Source of the DNA: Chakrabartia godavariana | GTDB lineage: Bacteria > Pseudomonadota > Alphaproteobacteria > Sphingomonadales > Sphingomonadaceae | DNA: 64,000 nt | Reading direction: 5' to 3' | Assembly: GCA_005518185.1 (NCBI GenBank) | Contig: RKSN01000003.1 | Coordinates: 496,001 to 560,000 of the forward strand | Part shown: positions 8,318-16,926 of the stretch, in pieces | Layout of the letters: every line of letters begins with the position of its first letter | How positions within the stretch are numbered: position 1 is the stretch's first letter | Program-made: the position numbers and the translations under genes | Notes under the pieces: model-generated | What the model was told of the DNA's origin: nothing | Seen by the model: the letters and a program-made list of their open reading frames with translations, nothing else | Database searches by the model: none

Positions 8318-8599
8318 TTAGCGGAAATTATCCGCGTAAGCCTGAATCTTCAGCACGCGTTCGGCGGCGGGCACGACGTGATAGTCGATGCCGTTCTTGT
8401 CGGCATAGGCCTTGGCGGCTTCCAGCGTCGGGAAGGACAGGTTGAGCTGACGGCGCGTATCGGATGATCCGGCCCAGCCCATCAGCGGGTCGGCGCGCTG
8501 GGCGTCCTTCGGTTCGAACTCCAGAATCCACTTGCCCGTGCCATAGCGGCCGGACTGGAGCGCGTTCTTTGCCTTCTGGACGATGCGTGCCTGTGTCAT
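8318..8599 (-). CDS. NADH dehydrogenase accessory subunit, ETC complex I NDUFS4-like
   Basis: 93 residues from the ATG at 8599 with GGGAAAGGG just upstream; longer in-frame starts overlap hrpB and are not needed. The sequence WILEFEPKDAQRADPLMGWAGSSDTRRQLNLSF matches the 18-kDa (NDUFS4) family of alphaproteobacterial complex I. The family stabilises the peripheral arm of complex I. It follows hrpB on the same strand within 50 bases but is functionally unrelated to it. The nuo operon is not in the window. Confidence 0.9.
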   Translation of the reverse strand: MTQARIVQKAKNALQSGRYGTGKWILEFEPKDAQRADPLMGWAGSSDTRRQLNLSFPTLEAAKAYADKNGIDYHVVPAAERVLKIQAYADNFR

Positions 8600-8640
8600 G
8601 GCCGCCCTTTCCCTGATTCGCCGGTCCGATTCAAGCGGAT

Positions 8641-11052
8641 TCAAAGCCCCTGCTTCTTCTTGGTCTTGAGGCTTGCGGCCGCGCTGGCTGGATCGTCGGG
8701 CCAGTGATGCCTGGGATAGGCGCCGCGCATGTCCTTGGCGACGTCCTTCCAGCTGCCCGCCCAGAAGCCGGGCAGATCGCGCGTCGTCTGGATCGGGCGA
8801 CCGGCGGGTGAGGTGAGCGAAAGGACCAGCGGGGTCCGCGCCGTCCCGACCACCGGATGGCTCGCCAATCCGAACAGCGCCTGCACGCGCAGCTCAACCG
8901 TGGGGCCGGCAGCAGCGGCATAATCGATGGCGTGCGTCGTCCCGGCGGGCGAGGTGAAGTGCGCAGGCGCCAGCTGGTCGAGCCGTTGCTGGTCATCCCA
9001 GCCGAGGCGCCCCTTGAGCGCGGCGAGCATCGCCCCATCGTCAATGTCGGGCAGGCGGCGCTTGCCCGCGACGAGCGGGGCCAGCCACTCGTCGAGCGCG
9101 GCGAGGAGGGCATCGTCGGTCAGCGCCTCCAGCCCGGCCCAGCCCGCGCGGTCGCGCAGCTGCTCTGCGCTGCCGGGCAGGCGGAGCACTGACAGGCCAT
9201 GCTCGCGCACACCCTCGATCAGGGCGGCGGCAATCGCGGCCGGATCGGCCTTCGCGTCCTGCCCCTTGGCGATGGTGATGGCGCCCAGATGTCGCCCGCT
9301 TTCGGTTTTCACGCCGCCGGTTGCGGGGTCAAAGCGGATGTTGGCGCCGGTTTCGATCCGGTCGGCAAACAGGCGCTCGATGGTGGCGAGGTCGATCTCG
9401 ACGGCGGACAGGATGCGGGCGCCCGCGGCTGCGCCCTGAATGTCGGCCACCGCCAGCCAGTCCTTGCGGGCGAGCGGATGGGTCGGGTCGAGCCGGAAGC
9501 CGCGCCCGCCCGCGCTGATCCAGTTTTCGCCTGAGGCGTCGCGGCGCTTGGCGATCCTGTCCGGAAAGCCGAGGGCGACGACCTCGGCGAGCGCATCGGC
9601 GTCGCCCCCCGCGTCCCCGGCCAGCTTGGCCCAGCGGCGGGCGAGCTGGCGTGCGGCGTCGGCGCGCTTGCCGCGTTCGGTCTTCCAGCGCGACAGGCGG
9701 CGGTCGAGGTCCACATCCGTCCCGCCCAGCCCCCGTTCGGACAGCAGGACAGCCACGTCCGCTGCAATCCCGCCCAGCCCGCGCGCGGCCGCGTCGATCA
9801 GCATGTGCGCCAGACGCGGCGGCATGGGGAGGCGCGCAACGGCTTTGCCATGGGCGGTCGGGCGGCCATCGGCATCGAGCGCACCCATCGCGCTCAGCCG
9901 CGTCCGGGCTTCGGACAGGGCGGCAGCGGATGGTGCGTCGAGCCAGCTGAACTGCGTCGGGTCCGCCACACCCCAGATCGCGCAGTCGAGCAGCAAGGGG
10001 GAGAGGTCCGCCTCCAGAATCTCGGGCGGGTCATAAGGCGGCAGGCCTGCAGTCGCCGCTTCTTCCCACAGGCGATAGGCGACGCCCGGCTGCTGACGCG
10101 CGGCGCGACCGGCGCGCTGGGTGGCGGCGGCCTGACTGACGCGTTCGGTCACGAGCCGCGCGATCCCCGCCGCCCGGTCATAGCGCGCGCGCCTTGCAAG
10201 GCCGGAATCGACGACGATGCGCACGCCGTCGATGGTCAGGCTCGTCTCGGCAATCGAGGTGGCGAGGATGACCTTGCGCGCATCGCCCTTGCGGATCGCC
10301 GCGCGTTGTTCCGCGGGGTCGAGGCTGCCGTGGAGGCGGTGGACCTGTGCTGCAATGCCCTCCAGCCGCTCGGCGGTCCGCTCTATCTCCCCCACGCCTG
10401 GCAGAAAGGCGAGCAGGTCGCCCTCTTCCTCGCCCAGCGCGCGGCGGATGGTGGCGGCCATCTCGTCCTCGATCCGCGCCTCGGCCCGCCGTCCGACATG
10501 GCGCAGCGTGAGCGGGAACATCCGGCCTTCGCTCTCAATGACCGGCGCGTCGAGCAGCCGGGCAAAGCGCGCGCCATCGAGCGTTGCCGACATGGCGACG
10601 ATACGCAGATTGGGTCGCAGACCTGCTTGTGCATCCAGAGCGAGGGCGAGGCCGAAATCGGAATCGAGGCTGCGTTCATGGACCTCATCGAACAGCACGG
10701 CCGAGACGCCCGCGAGTTCCGGATCGGCCTGGATCATGTTGCGGAAAATGCCTTCGGTCAGGACAAGGAGCCGCGTCGCTGCCGACTGCCGGCTCTCCAT
10801 CCGCGTCGCATAGCCGACCGTCTGGCCCACGGGCTCGCCCATCAGTTCGGCAATCCGTTCCGCCGCCGCGCGTGCAGCGAGACGGCGCGGAGAGAGCAGC
10901 AGCACGCGACCCGTGCACCAGCTTTCCGCCAGCAGGGCCGGACCGACCGTCGTCGTCTTGCCCGCCCCCGGCGGCGCCACGAGCACAGCGTTCGACCGCT
11001 GCGCGAGCGAGGCGAGCAGATCAGGCAGCACGGCGTGGACGGGAAGCGTCAT
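8641..11052 (-). CDS. hrpB: ATP-dependent helicase HrpB (DEAH/RHA family)
   Basis: 803 residues from the ATG at 11052 (a GTG at 11073 would add seven). Helicase motifs in order: Walker A APPGAGKTT, DEVH in LFDEVHERSLD, SAT in VAMSATLDG, and motif VI QRAGRAARQQPG. The HrpB-specific C-terminal region follows, with PVVGTARTPLVLSLTSPAGRP. A probable RNA or RNA-DNA helicase in the cytoplasm; its biological role in most bacteria is not defined. Full length with no damage seen. Confidence 0.95.
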   Translation of the reverse strand: MTLPVHAVLPDLLASLAQRSNAVLVAPPGAGKTTTVGPALLAESWCTGRVLLLSPRRLAARAAAERIAELMGEPVGQTVGYATRMESRQSAATRLLVLTEGIFRNMIQADPELAGVSAVLFDEVHERSLDSDFGLALALDAQAGLRPNLRIVAMSATLDGARFARLLDAPVIESEGRMFPLTLRHVGRRAEARIEDEMAATIRRALGEEEGDLLAFLPGVGEIERTAERLEGIAAQVHRLHGSLDPAEQRAAIRKGDARKVILATSIAETSLTIDGVRIVVDSGLARRARYDRAAGIARLVTERVSQAAATQRAGRAARQQPGVAYRLWEEAATAGLPPYDPPEILEADLSPLLLDCAIWGVADPTQFSWLDAPSAAALSEARTRLSAMGALDADGRPTAHGKAVARLPMPPRLAHMLIDAAARGLGGIAADVAVLLSERGLGGTDVDLDRRLSRWKTERGKRADAARQLARRWAKLAGDAGGDADALAEVVALGFPDRIAKRRDASGENWISAGGRGFRLDPTHPLARKDWLAVADIQGAAAGARILSAVEIDLATIERLFADRIETGANIRFDPATGGVKTESGRHLGAITIAKGQDAKADPAAIAAALIEGVREHGLSVLRLPGSAEQLRDRAGWAGLEALTDDALLAALDEWLAPLVAGKRRLPDIDDGAMLAALKGRLGWDDQQRLDQLAPAHFTSPAGTTHAIDYAAAAGPTVELRVQALFGLASHPVVGTARTPLVLSLTSPAGRPIQTTRDLPGFWAGSWKDVAKDMRGAYPRHHWPDDPASAAASLKTKKKQGL

Positions 11053-11076
11053 TCGTTCATTAGACCACAACACTCA

Positions 11077-11147
11077 CCGTTCGTCCCGAGCGACGTCGAG
11101 GGACGGGGCGCGGCACGGCGTGTCTCGACTTCGCTCGACACGAACGG
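11077..11147. repeat. Family 1 intergenic palindrome
   Basis: 71-bp copy between the divergent hrpB and the cation transporter gene, with CCGTTCGTCCCGAG / CTCGACACGAACGG ends and a GC-rich loop. It lies within 25 bp of the hrpB start. Confidence 0.9.
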
Positions 11148-11245
11148 ACTTGGGAGGTCTGTGCAAATTGATGCTGCTCTGGTCATCCATTGGGCGCTTC
11201 TGCTAGCGGGTGCCCCAAGCCAAGGGAAGGCCAAGGGAAAACCAC

Positions 11246-12166
11246 ATGTCGGGCGCGCATCATCATCATGACCACCACCATCATGGCCATGACCATGGTG
11301 GATTCGGCCGCGCCTTTGCCATTGGCATTGCGCTCAACCTGATCTTTGTCGCGGTCGAGGTGCTCTATGGCCTGCGCGCCAATTCGACCGCGCTCCTCTC
11401 CGATGCCGGCCACAATCTCTCCGACGTACTGGGTCTCGCCATCGCCTGGGGCGGGGCCAAGCTCGCCGCGCGCCCGCCGACCAAGCGTTACACCTGGGGG
11501 CTGCGCAGCTCCTCCATCCTTGCTGCGATGCTGAACGGCCTGATGCTGATGGTGGCGCTCGGCGCCATTGCGCTGGAGGCCATCGAACGCATCGCCGATC
11601 CGCAGCCCGTCGCCGGCCCCACGATGATGGCGGTGGCGACGGTCGGCATTCTCATCAACGGGCTGACCGCGCTGCTCTTCGCGCGCGGGCGCAAGGGCGA
11701 CATCAACATCCGCGGCGCCTTCCTCCATATGGCGGGCGACGCAGCCGTCTCGGCGGCGGTTGTCATTGCGGGGCTCGCGATCCTGTGGACCGGCGAGACC
11801 CTGATCGATCCGGTGCTGAGCCTTGCCATTGCCGCGCTGATCTTCTGGCAGACCTATGGCCTGCTCAAGCAGTCGGTCGCTATGTCACTGGGTGCCGTGC
11901 CCGAGGGGATCGACTATGACGCCGTGGCCGACGCGCTTGCCGGCCAGCCGGGCGTGGCGCGCGTGCATGATCTCCACATCTGGCCGTCGAGCACGACGGA
12001 AAATGTGCTGACCGCACACCTCGTCATGCCGGCGGGACATCCGGGCGATGCGTTTCTGATGGCCGTGTCAGAGATGCTGCATGACCGGTTCGACATCGAC
12101 CATGTGACGGTGCAGATTGAGACGGGGGATGTGGATTGCTATGGATGTGATCCGACGAAACGATAG
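11246..12166 (+). CDS. Cation diffusion facilitator, zinc/cobalt-type efflux transporter
   Basis: 306 residues from the ATG at 11246 (AAGGG upstream; a GTG at 11210 is open but less likely). A very His-rich N-terminus is followed by six predicted membrane helices. The metal site residues are in SDAGHNLSD (helix 2) and HMAGDAAVSAAV (helix 5). The cytoplasmic C-terminal domain contains HDLHIWPSSTTENVLTAHL. CDF proteins export Zn(II), Co(II) or Cd(II) by proton antiport. This resembles the CzcD/ZitB branch; the metal is inferred, not shown. Confidence 0.92.
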   Translation: MSGAHHHHDHHHHGHDHGGFGRAFAIGIALNLIFVAVEVLYGLRANSTALLSDAGHNLSDVLGLAIAWGGAKLAARPPTKRYTWGLRSSSILAAMLNGLMLMVALGAIALEAIERIADPQPVAGPTMMAVATVGILINGLTALLFARGRKGDINIRGAFLHMAGDAAVSAAVVIAGLAILWTGETLIDPVLSLAIAALIFWQTYGLLKQSVAMSLGAVPEGIDYDAVADALAGQPGVARVHDLHIWPSSTTENVLTAHLVMPAGHPGDAFLMAVSEMLHDRFDIDHVTVQIETGDVDCYGCDPTKR

Positions 12167-12186
12167 TCGGCACCCCCTTCGCGCGC

Positions 12187-12275
12187 TTTCGTGTCTTCGC
12201 GGTCTTCGCGTGAACCGAAATGGCTCAGATTCACGCGAAGACCGCGAAGAATGCAAGGTCGCGAAGACAGGAAAG
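12187..12275. repeat. Family 4 palindrome (CTTCGCGGTCTTCGCG type)
   Basis: 20-bp perfect arms at 12195-12214 and 12230-12249 around a 15-base loop, with a further partial repeat of the GCGAAGAC unit to 12275. It lies between the convergent transporter and prenyl synthase genes. A second copy lies at 38641-38731. Confidence 0.9.
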
Positions 12276-12361
12276 GGCGCTACGCGCTCACATTAGCCAG
12301 TGCGGTGCCTTCCCTCTCCGTCAGCCGCAAGCGGCTGCCACCTCTTCCGGAGGGGTAGGAT

Positions 12362-13375
12362 TTAGTAAGCTCTTGCGATCGCGAATTCGACGGCTTCGAC
12401 CAGCGCGGCCTTGGCGGAGGATTGCGGGAAGGGGCCGAGCGCGTCGATGGCGCGCTGGCCGTAGAGCCGGGCCTTGGCAAAGGTGTCGGGAAGCGCGTTG
12501 CACGCATCGAGCAGGCTCTTGGCATGCGCCAGATCGTCGTCGGACACGCGGCGTCCTTCCATCGCATCCTTCCAGAAGGCGCGATCTTCGTCGCTGCCGC
12601 GCGCCATGGCGAGGATGACGGGGAGCGTCATCTTCCCGTCGCGGAAGTCGTCGCCGCGCGACTTGCCCATCGTGGCCTCATCGGAGGCATAGTCGATGGC
12701 GTCGTCGACAAGCTGGAAGGCGATGCCCAGATTGCGGCCATAGCTGTCGAGCGCAAGTTCGGTCGCCTCGTCGCGTTCGGCGATGACGGCCGAGATGCGG
12801 CAGGCGGCGGCAAAGAGCGCTGCCGTTTTGGCACCGATAATGTCGAGATAGCGGTCCTCGGTCGTCGCAACCTGGCGCTGCGCGGTCAGCTGATGGACCT
12901 CGCCTTCCGAAATCACGGCGCTGGCGTTGGACAGGATCTTCAGAACCTTGAGGCTGCCGTCCTCGACCATCAGTTCGAAGGCGCGGCTGAACAGGAAATC
13001 GCCGACGAGTACGCTCGCCGAATTGCCCCAGATGACATTGGCGGTCTTGCGCCCGCGCCGGAGATCCGACCGGTCGACCACATCATCGTGCAGCAACGTG
13101 GCGGTGTGAATGAACTCGACCGAGGCGGCGAGCTTGTACTGCCGCGTGCCCGGATAATCGAGCAAAGCCGAGGTCGCGAGCGTCAGCATCGGGCGCATCC
13201 GCTTGCCGCCGCTGGCAATCAGGTGACCCGCCAGTTCGGGGATCAGGTGGATATGCGACTGCATCCGGTCAAGAATAACGGCGTTGACCTGGTTCATGCC
13301 GGAGGCCACAAGCGCCATCATCGGATCAAGCGATGGGGCTGCGTTTCCGGTTAACCTGTGGATGGAGGCCGTCAT
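12362..13375 (-). CDS. All-trans polyprenyl diphosphate synthase, quinone side chain
   Basis: 337 residues from the ATG at 13375. The first Asp-rich motif is in LLHDDVVDRSD and the second in LVDDAIDYASD; GGKRMRPMLTL binds isopentenyl diphosphate. Long-chain synthases of this IspB/DdsA type make the octa- to decaprenyl tail of ubiquinone; sphingomonads usually have Q-10, but chain length cannot be read safely here. It is divergent from the chorismate mutase gene. Confidence 0.92.
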   Translation of the reverse strand: MTASIHRLTGNAAPSLDPMMALVASGMNQVNAVILDRMQSHIHLIPELAGHLIASGGKRMRPMLTLATSALLDYPGTRQYKLAASVEFIHTATLLHDDVVDRSDLRRGRKTANVIWGNSASVLVGDFLFSRAFELMVEDGSLKVLKILSNASAVISEGEVHQLTAQRQVATTEDRYLDIIGAKTAALFAAACRISAVIAERDEATELALDSYGRNLGIAFQLVDDAIDYASDEATMGKSRGDDFRDGKMTLPVILAMARGSDEDRAFWKDAMEGRRVSDDDLAHAKSLLDACNALPDTFAKARLYGQRAIDALGPFPQSSAKAALVEAVEFAIARAY

Positions 13376-13458
13376 ATGCGGCGCATAGACGGCGGCTCGT
13401 CGCAAACGCAAGCAGAACAGGGTTGCAAGTGGATCGTTTTGACGAAACTGGAAGCGAA

Positions 13459-13743
13459 ATGACCGACGAAACCCTGCAACGCTACCGTGACAGCATCGAT
13501 AACATCGATGCTTCCGTCATTTACATGCTCGCCGAGCGCTTCAAGATCACCAAGGCTGTGGGTGAGCATAAGGCGAAGAACGGCCTGCCCGCCGCCGATG
13601 GCGGTCGTGAGAAGCGCCAGATCGAACGCCTGCGCCGACTCGCCACCGATGCGAAGCTCGACCCCGAATTCTCGGAAAAGTTCCTGCGCTTCATCATCGA
13701 TGAGGTGATCCGGCACCACCAGAAGATCAAGAACGGGAGCTAG
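13459..13743 (+). CDS. Chorismate mutase (AroQ class)
   Basis: 94 residues from the ATG at 13459; a GTG at 13429 is also open. It is all helical, with the AroQ pattern: YRDSIDNIDASVIYMLAERF (helix 1), ITKAVGEHKA, the loop AADGGREKRQIERL and FIIDEVIRHHQ. It converts chorismate to prephenate for Phe/Tyr synthesis. It is a free-standing monofunctional mutase, not fused to prephenate dehydratase. No other Phe/Tyr gene is adjacent, though aroC lies 4 kb downstream. Confidence 0.9.
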   Translation: MTDETLQRYRDSIDNIDASVIYMLAERFKITKAVGEHKAKNGLPAADGGREKRQIERLRRLATDAKLDPEFSEKFLRFIIDEVIRHHQKIKNGS

Positions 13744-13751
13744 GGCGCCAT

Positions 13752-13857
13752 CGTCCTCCTGAACTTGTTTCAGGATCCATTGTCTCCTTGCCGACGGGGA
13801 AACGCATAAACATCGACCGTCCGTGTTCATGGATGCTGAAACAAGTTCAGCATGACG
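13752..13857. repeat. Family 3 palindrome (CTGAACTTGTTTCAG type)
   Basis: 106-bp element after the chorismate mutase gene. The left arm contains CTGAACTTGTTTCAGGATCC and the right arm its complement with CTGAAACAAGTTCAG; the spacer is about 48 bases. Each arm is itself a small palindrome. The second copy in the window is at 50146-50253. Confidence 0.9.
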
Positions 13858-13943
13858 GAACGTGGAAACCGGCTGGCCCTTCCCGGGTCGCGGGAGGATT
13901 TAGCCGCATCCCATTGCCGAACGCCCTTCCACTCCCTAGCTAG

Positions 13944-14864
13944 ATGGCGATGGCAGATCCCTATTCGACTCTGGGGGTGGCGAAGGGCGCGAGCGAGGCC
14001 GAGATCAAGAAGGCCTATCGCAAGCTGGCCAAGGAGCTGCACCCCGATACCAATCCCGATCCCAAGGCCGCCGAGCGCTTTGCTCAGGTGACGGGGGCGT
14101 ATGACATCCTGTCCGACAAGGACAAGCGCGCCCAGTTCGACCGTGGCGAGATCGATGAGAATGGCCAGCCGCGCAGCCCGTTCGGCGGGGGCGGCAATCC
14201 GTTCGGTCAGGGCGGCGGCGGGTTCCGTGGCGGTCCGGGCGGGTTCAGCGCGGAAGGCATGGATTTTGGCGATATCTTTGACGGCCTGTTCGGTGGTCGC
14301 GGTCGCGCCGGGCCGGGCGGCTTCGGGCGGCAGGCGCCTCCGCCCAAGGGCGCCAATGTCGCCTACCGCCTGCAGGTCGCCTTCGAGGATGCGGCGACGC
14401 TGAAGCCGCAGCGCATCACCCTGTCCGATGGCAAGACGATCGACCTCAAACTGCCCGCCGGCGTCGAATCGGGCACGCAGATGAAGCTCACCGGAAAGGG
14501 CCAGCCCGGCCCCGGCGGTGCGGGTGATGCGATTGTCACGATCGAGATTGGCAGCCACCCGCACTTCACGCGCGATGGCGACAATGTCCGGCTCGATCTG
14601 CCGATCACGCTCCCTGAGGCGGTGAAGGGCGGCCCGGTCAAGGTGCCGACCGTCGACGGCGCGGTGATGCTCAACGTCCCCAAGGGCGCAACCTCGGGCA
14701 AGACGCTGCGCTTGCGCGAACGCGGCTTCACCGGCAAAGGCGGCAAACGCGGCGACCAGCTCGTCACGCTCATCGTCGATCTGCCCGCCGACGACGATGC
14801 CCTCCAGAAATTTGTCGAAGGCTGGACCGACAGCCGGAACCCGCGCGCGAAGATGGGTGTTTAA
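13944..14864 (+). CDS. DnaJ-class co-chaperone, CbpA-like
   Basis: 306 residues; the second Met (13950) is an equally possible start. The J domain (about 3-70) has the HPD tripeptide in LHPDTNPDPKA. A Gly/Phe-rich linker (FGGGGNPFGQGGGG) and two C-terminal substrate-binding beta domains follow. There is no zinc-finger CxxCxGxG region, so it is a type II (CbpA/DjlA-like) rather than canonical DnaJ. It stimulates DnaK ATPase and delivers clients. Its stop overlaps the HNH gene end by four bases. Confidence 0.92.
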   Translation: MAMADPYSTLGVAKGASEAEIKKAYRKLAKELHPDTNPDPKAAERFAQVTGAYDILSDKDKRAQFDRGEIDENGQPRSPFGGGGNPFGQGGGGFRGGPGGFSAEGMDFGDIFDGLFGGRGRAGPGGFGRQAPPPKGANVAYRLQVAFEDAATLKPQRITLSDGKTIDLKLPAGVESGTQMKLTGKGQPGPGGAGDAIVTIEIGSHPHFTRDGDNVRLDLPITLPEAVKGGPVKVPTVDGAVMLNVPKGATSGKTLRLRERGFTGKGGKRGDQLVTLIVDLPADDDALQKFVEGWTDSRNPRAKMGV

Positions 14865-15553
14865 GGGGCGTTGCGCATTTTACGGAGGCGCTCCAACCCA
14901 TCCCATTCCGCAAATCCGGACCATTTCACAGGGGTCGGATGCGAAAGCGGGTGCGCCAGTCCTGCCTCTTCAATTGTCAGGTCCATCCGGCTGAAATTAC
15001 AGGGCGCGCACGTGATGACCATGTTTTCCAGAGAACTGTCTCCACCCCTGCAATTTGGAAGGACGTGATCGAACTGTAACCACATGCACTGGAAAGCGGC
15101 ATGTTGGGTGTTGTTCGTTCGCCCCCACCCAACGGCTGTTGGGTATTGGAGACTCATCAGCTTTCGAATCTGCGGATCAATGACCGGAACTCCACAAAAT
15201 CGACAGTGATGGCCGTCTCGCTTGACCAGCTCGTGCCGGACGAGAGCTGTCGGCATTCTTGGCATGGGCCGCGACGGCAGCGGCAGTCTGGGAGGATTTC
15301 CGGACATCACGAATTTGTGGTGCCTCCTCCCCCTTTTGCCCCACGCAATGTCGGTAAAGTCCCAAACAACAGGGTCATCTGCGCGTTTAAAGAGTTGCTC
15401 AGCTTCTTGGAAGTCGCCCGCGAGATGCGCCTCGGTAGCTTTATGGAGCAAAGCGGCGACCGTGAAGATTTCTTCGATGGGCTCGAAGAGGCATTGTATG
15501 GTCAATTTCGCGCCCCATCGGTCGCCATTTGAAGGCCTTCGCCAAGGTACCAC
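14861..15553 (-). CDS. HNH endonuclease family protein
   Basis: 230 residues if it starts at 15553. A TTG at 15505, overlapping the stop of the upstream gene as TTGA, would give 214 residues and is attractive for coupling. The C-terminal half is an HNH nuclease: CRFCGVP, then QFDHVLPNCRGGDSSLENMV and CAPCN. The paired CxxC motifs hold a structural zinc, and the His of FDH is the general base. The N-terminal 90 residues resemble nothing I recognise. Base composition is visibly less GC-rich than in neighbouring genes, suggesting recent transfer. The target is unknown. Confidence 0.8.
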   Translation of the reverse strand: MVPWRRPSNGDRWGAKLTIQCLFEPIEEIFTVAALLHKATEAHLAGDFQEAEQLFKRADDPVVWDFTDIAWGKRGRRHHKFVMSGNPPRLPLPSRPMPRMPTALVRHELVKRDGHHCRFCGVPVIDPQIRKLMSLQYPTAVGWGRTNNTQHAAFQCMWLQFDHVLPNCRGGDSSLENMVITCAPCNFSRMDLTIEEAGLAHPLSHPTPVKWSGFAEWDGLERLRKMRNAP

Positions 15554-15831
15554 AAGATGTCCGCAGCCTGTGCTATCGAAGGATCGGCAGGGTCCGATTT
15601 TTTTAGGGCTTGGGCCACAGTGTTGATTGCAATTACAATTCTCCGAATTGATCTATCGAATTCGTCAACGGAAACATCGGAACTTGATTTCAGCGCGGAC
15701 GCGCACGTTGAGACAGCGCGTTCCATGCGGAGTTGAGCCATGTCCAACAAGGATTCCAGTTCGCGCATCACACCCTCACCCAGAAGCATTTTCCGCACAC
15801 GAATTTGAATGGCGCGCCGCGCGATTGTCAA
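15502..15831 (-). CDS. Hypothetical helical protein upstream of the HNH gene
   Basis: 109 residues from a TTG at 15831; an ATG at 15789 would give 95. Family not recognised. It is predicted to be mostly helical with many Leu, Arg and Ala residues and a central SSDVSVDEFDRSIRRIVIAI stretch; no catalytic motif or signal is visible. It sits directly upstream of, and overlaps, the HNH nuclease gene in the same less GC-rich segment, so the two were probably acquired together. It might be a partner or immunity-type protein; nothing in the sequence proves that. Confidence 0.55.
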   Translation of the reverse strand: MTIARRAIQIRVRKMLLGEGVMRELESLLDMAQLRMERAVSTCASALKSSSDVSVDEFDRSIRRIVIAINTVAQALKKSDPADPSIAQAADILWYLGEGLQMATDGARN

Positions 15832-15972
15832 TTCTACGAGCGCAAGGATTTTTGACGCCTGCTCGGCGTTTGTCTAGTTTGTCGGTATGACCCCATTTCC
15901 CACAAACGCTCGGAGTGCAGCGCCGAAGACTTTGCCCAGCAACCCGCGCGCGAAACTCGGCGTCTAACCCTC

Positions 15973-16926
15973 ATGCGCCCGCATTCTCCGGAAACGCCTG
16001 AAGCCCGCCGCAGGCATCCGGATGCGCATCCGCGTGTCGGGGGCTTGCGGGGGCTGGTGGGGCCGGGGTCGCGCCCGTTCGAGGTGCTGCGCCGTGTTGT
16101 GGTCGGCGTCTATAGCGACGGATTCCTCCATGCGGGCAACCTCGCTTATCTGACGCTTCTGACGGTCTTTCCATTCTTCATCGTCATGGCGGCAATCACG
16201 CAGCTGCTGGGGCGGCCTGAGGAAAATCTGCAGGTGATCCGCTCGATGCTCGGCACCCTGCCGCCCGGCGTGGCGACGATGATCGAAGGGGCGGCGCGCG
16301 AGATGCTGCTGGCGCGGACCGGGCCTTTGCTGTGGTTCGGCGCGCTGGTCGGGCTGTGGACCGTCAGCAGCTTTATCGAGACGATCCGCGATATTCTGCG
16401 CCGCGCCTATGGCACCGGCTATGGTCGCCCCTTCTGGCAATATCGGCTGGCGGGAATGGCGATTGCCTTTCTCTCGGTGCTCCTTCTCCTCTTCGGGCTG
16501 GCCGCGCAGCTGGCGGTGACCGCGATCGAGGAGATCGTGTTCCGCTTCATTCCGGCGGCCCAGCGGCTGATGTCGATGGAGGTGGGCTGGATTTCGACGT
16601 CGGTCGCGATTTTTGCCGGGCTCTTCCTGCTGTTCTGGTCACTGGCTCCTTCTGCCTATCGCGGGCGGGCCTTTCCCAAATGGCCGGGCGCGCTGGTCAC
16701 AACCCTGTGGTGGAGCGGAGCGCTTGCGCTGCTGCCGCCCGCTCTGTCGCTGTTTGGCGGCTATGCGCTGACCTATGGCAGCCTTGCCGGTGTGATCGTG
16801 GCGTTGCTGTTTTTCTGGATAGTCGGATTCGGTCTTGTTATTGGCGCCCATCTCAACGCGGCATTGGCCAACCCGGCCCCAAAAGAACCGCGACATACTG
16901 GGCAACACGACGAAGGGAAAAGCTGA
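15973..16926 (+). CDS. YihY/BrkB family inner membrane protein
   Basis: 317 residues with about six membrane helices. Family landmarks are AGNLAYLTLLTVFPFFIVM in helix 1, LFGALVGLWTVSSFIETIRDILRRAYG in the middle and GFGLVIGAHLNAAL near the end. YihY proteins were once annotated as ribonuclease BN by mistake; their true role is unknown. Its stop overlaps the fabI start (TGATG), so the two are likely co-translated. Confidence 0.9.
   Translation: MRPHSPETPEARRRHPDAHPRVGGLRGLVGPGSRPFEVLRRVVVGVYSDGFLHAGNLAYLTLLTVFPFFIVMAAITQLLGRPEENLQVIRSMLGTLPPGVATMIEGAAREMLLARTGPLLWFGALVGLWTVSSFIETIRDILRRAYGTGYGRPFWQYRLAGMAIAFLSVLLLLFGLAAQLAVTAIEEIVFRFIPAAQRLMSMEVGWISTSVAIFAGLFLLFWSLAPSAYRGRAFPKWPGALVTTLWWSGALALLPPALSLFGGYALTYGSLAGVIVALLFFWIVGFGLVIGAHLNAALANPAPKEPRHTGQHDEGKS

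Noticed and set aside
15101-15532. 143-codon + strand frame opposite the HNH gene
   Set aside because: The minus frame carries CxxC and FDH nuclease motifs; the + frame is a shadow.
15887-15966. 26-codon ORF just before yihY
   Set aside because: No ribosome site or recognisable sequence; too short to support without conservation data.
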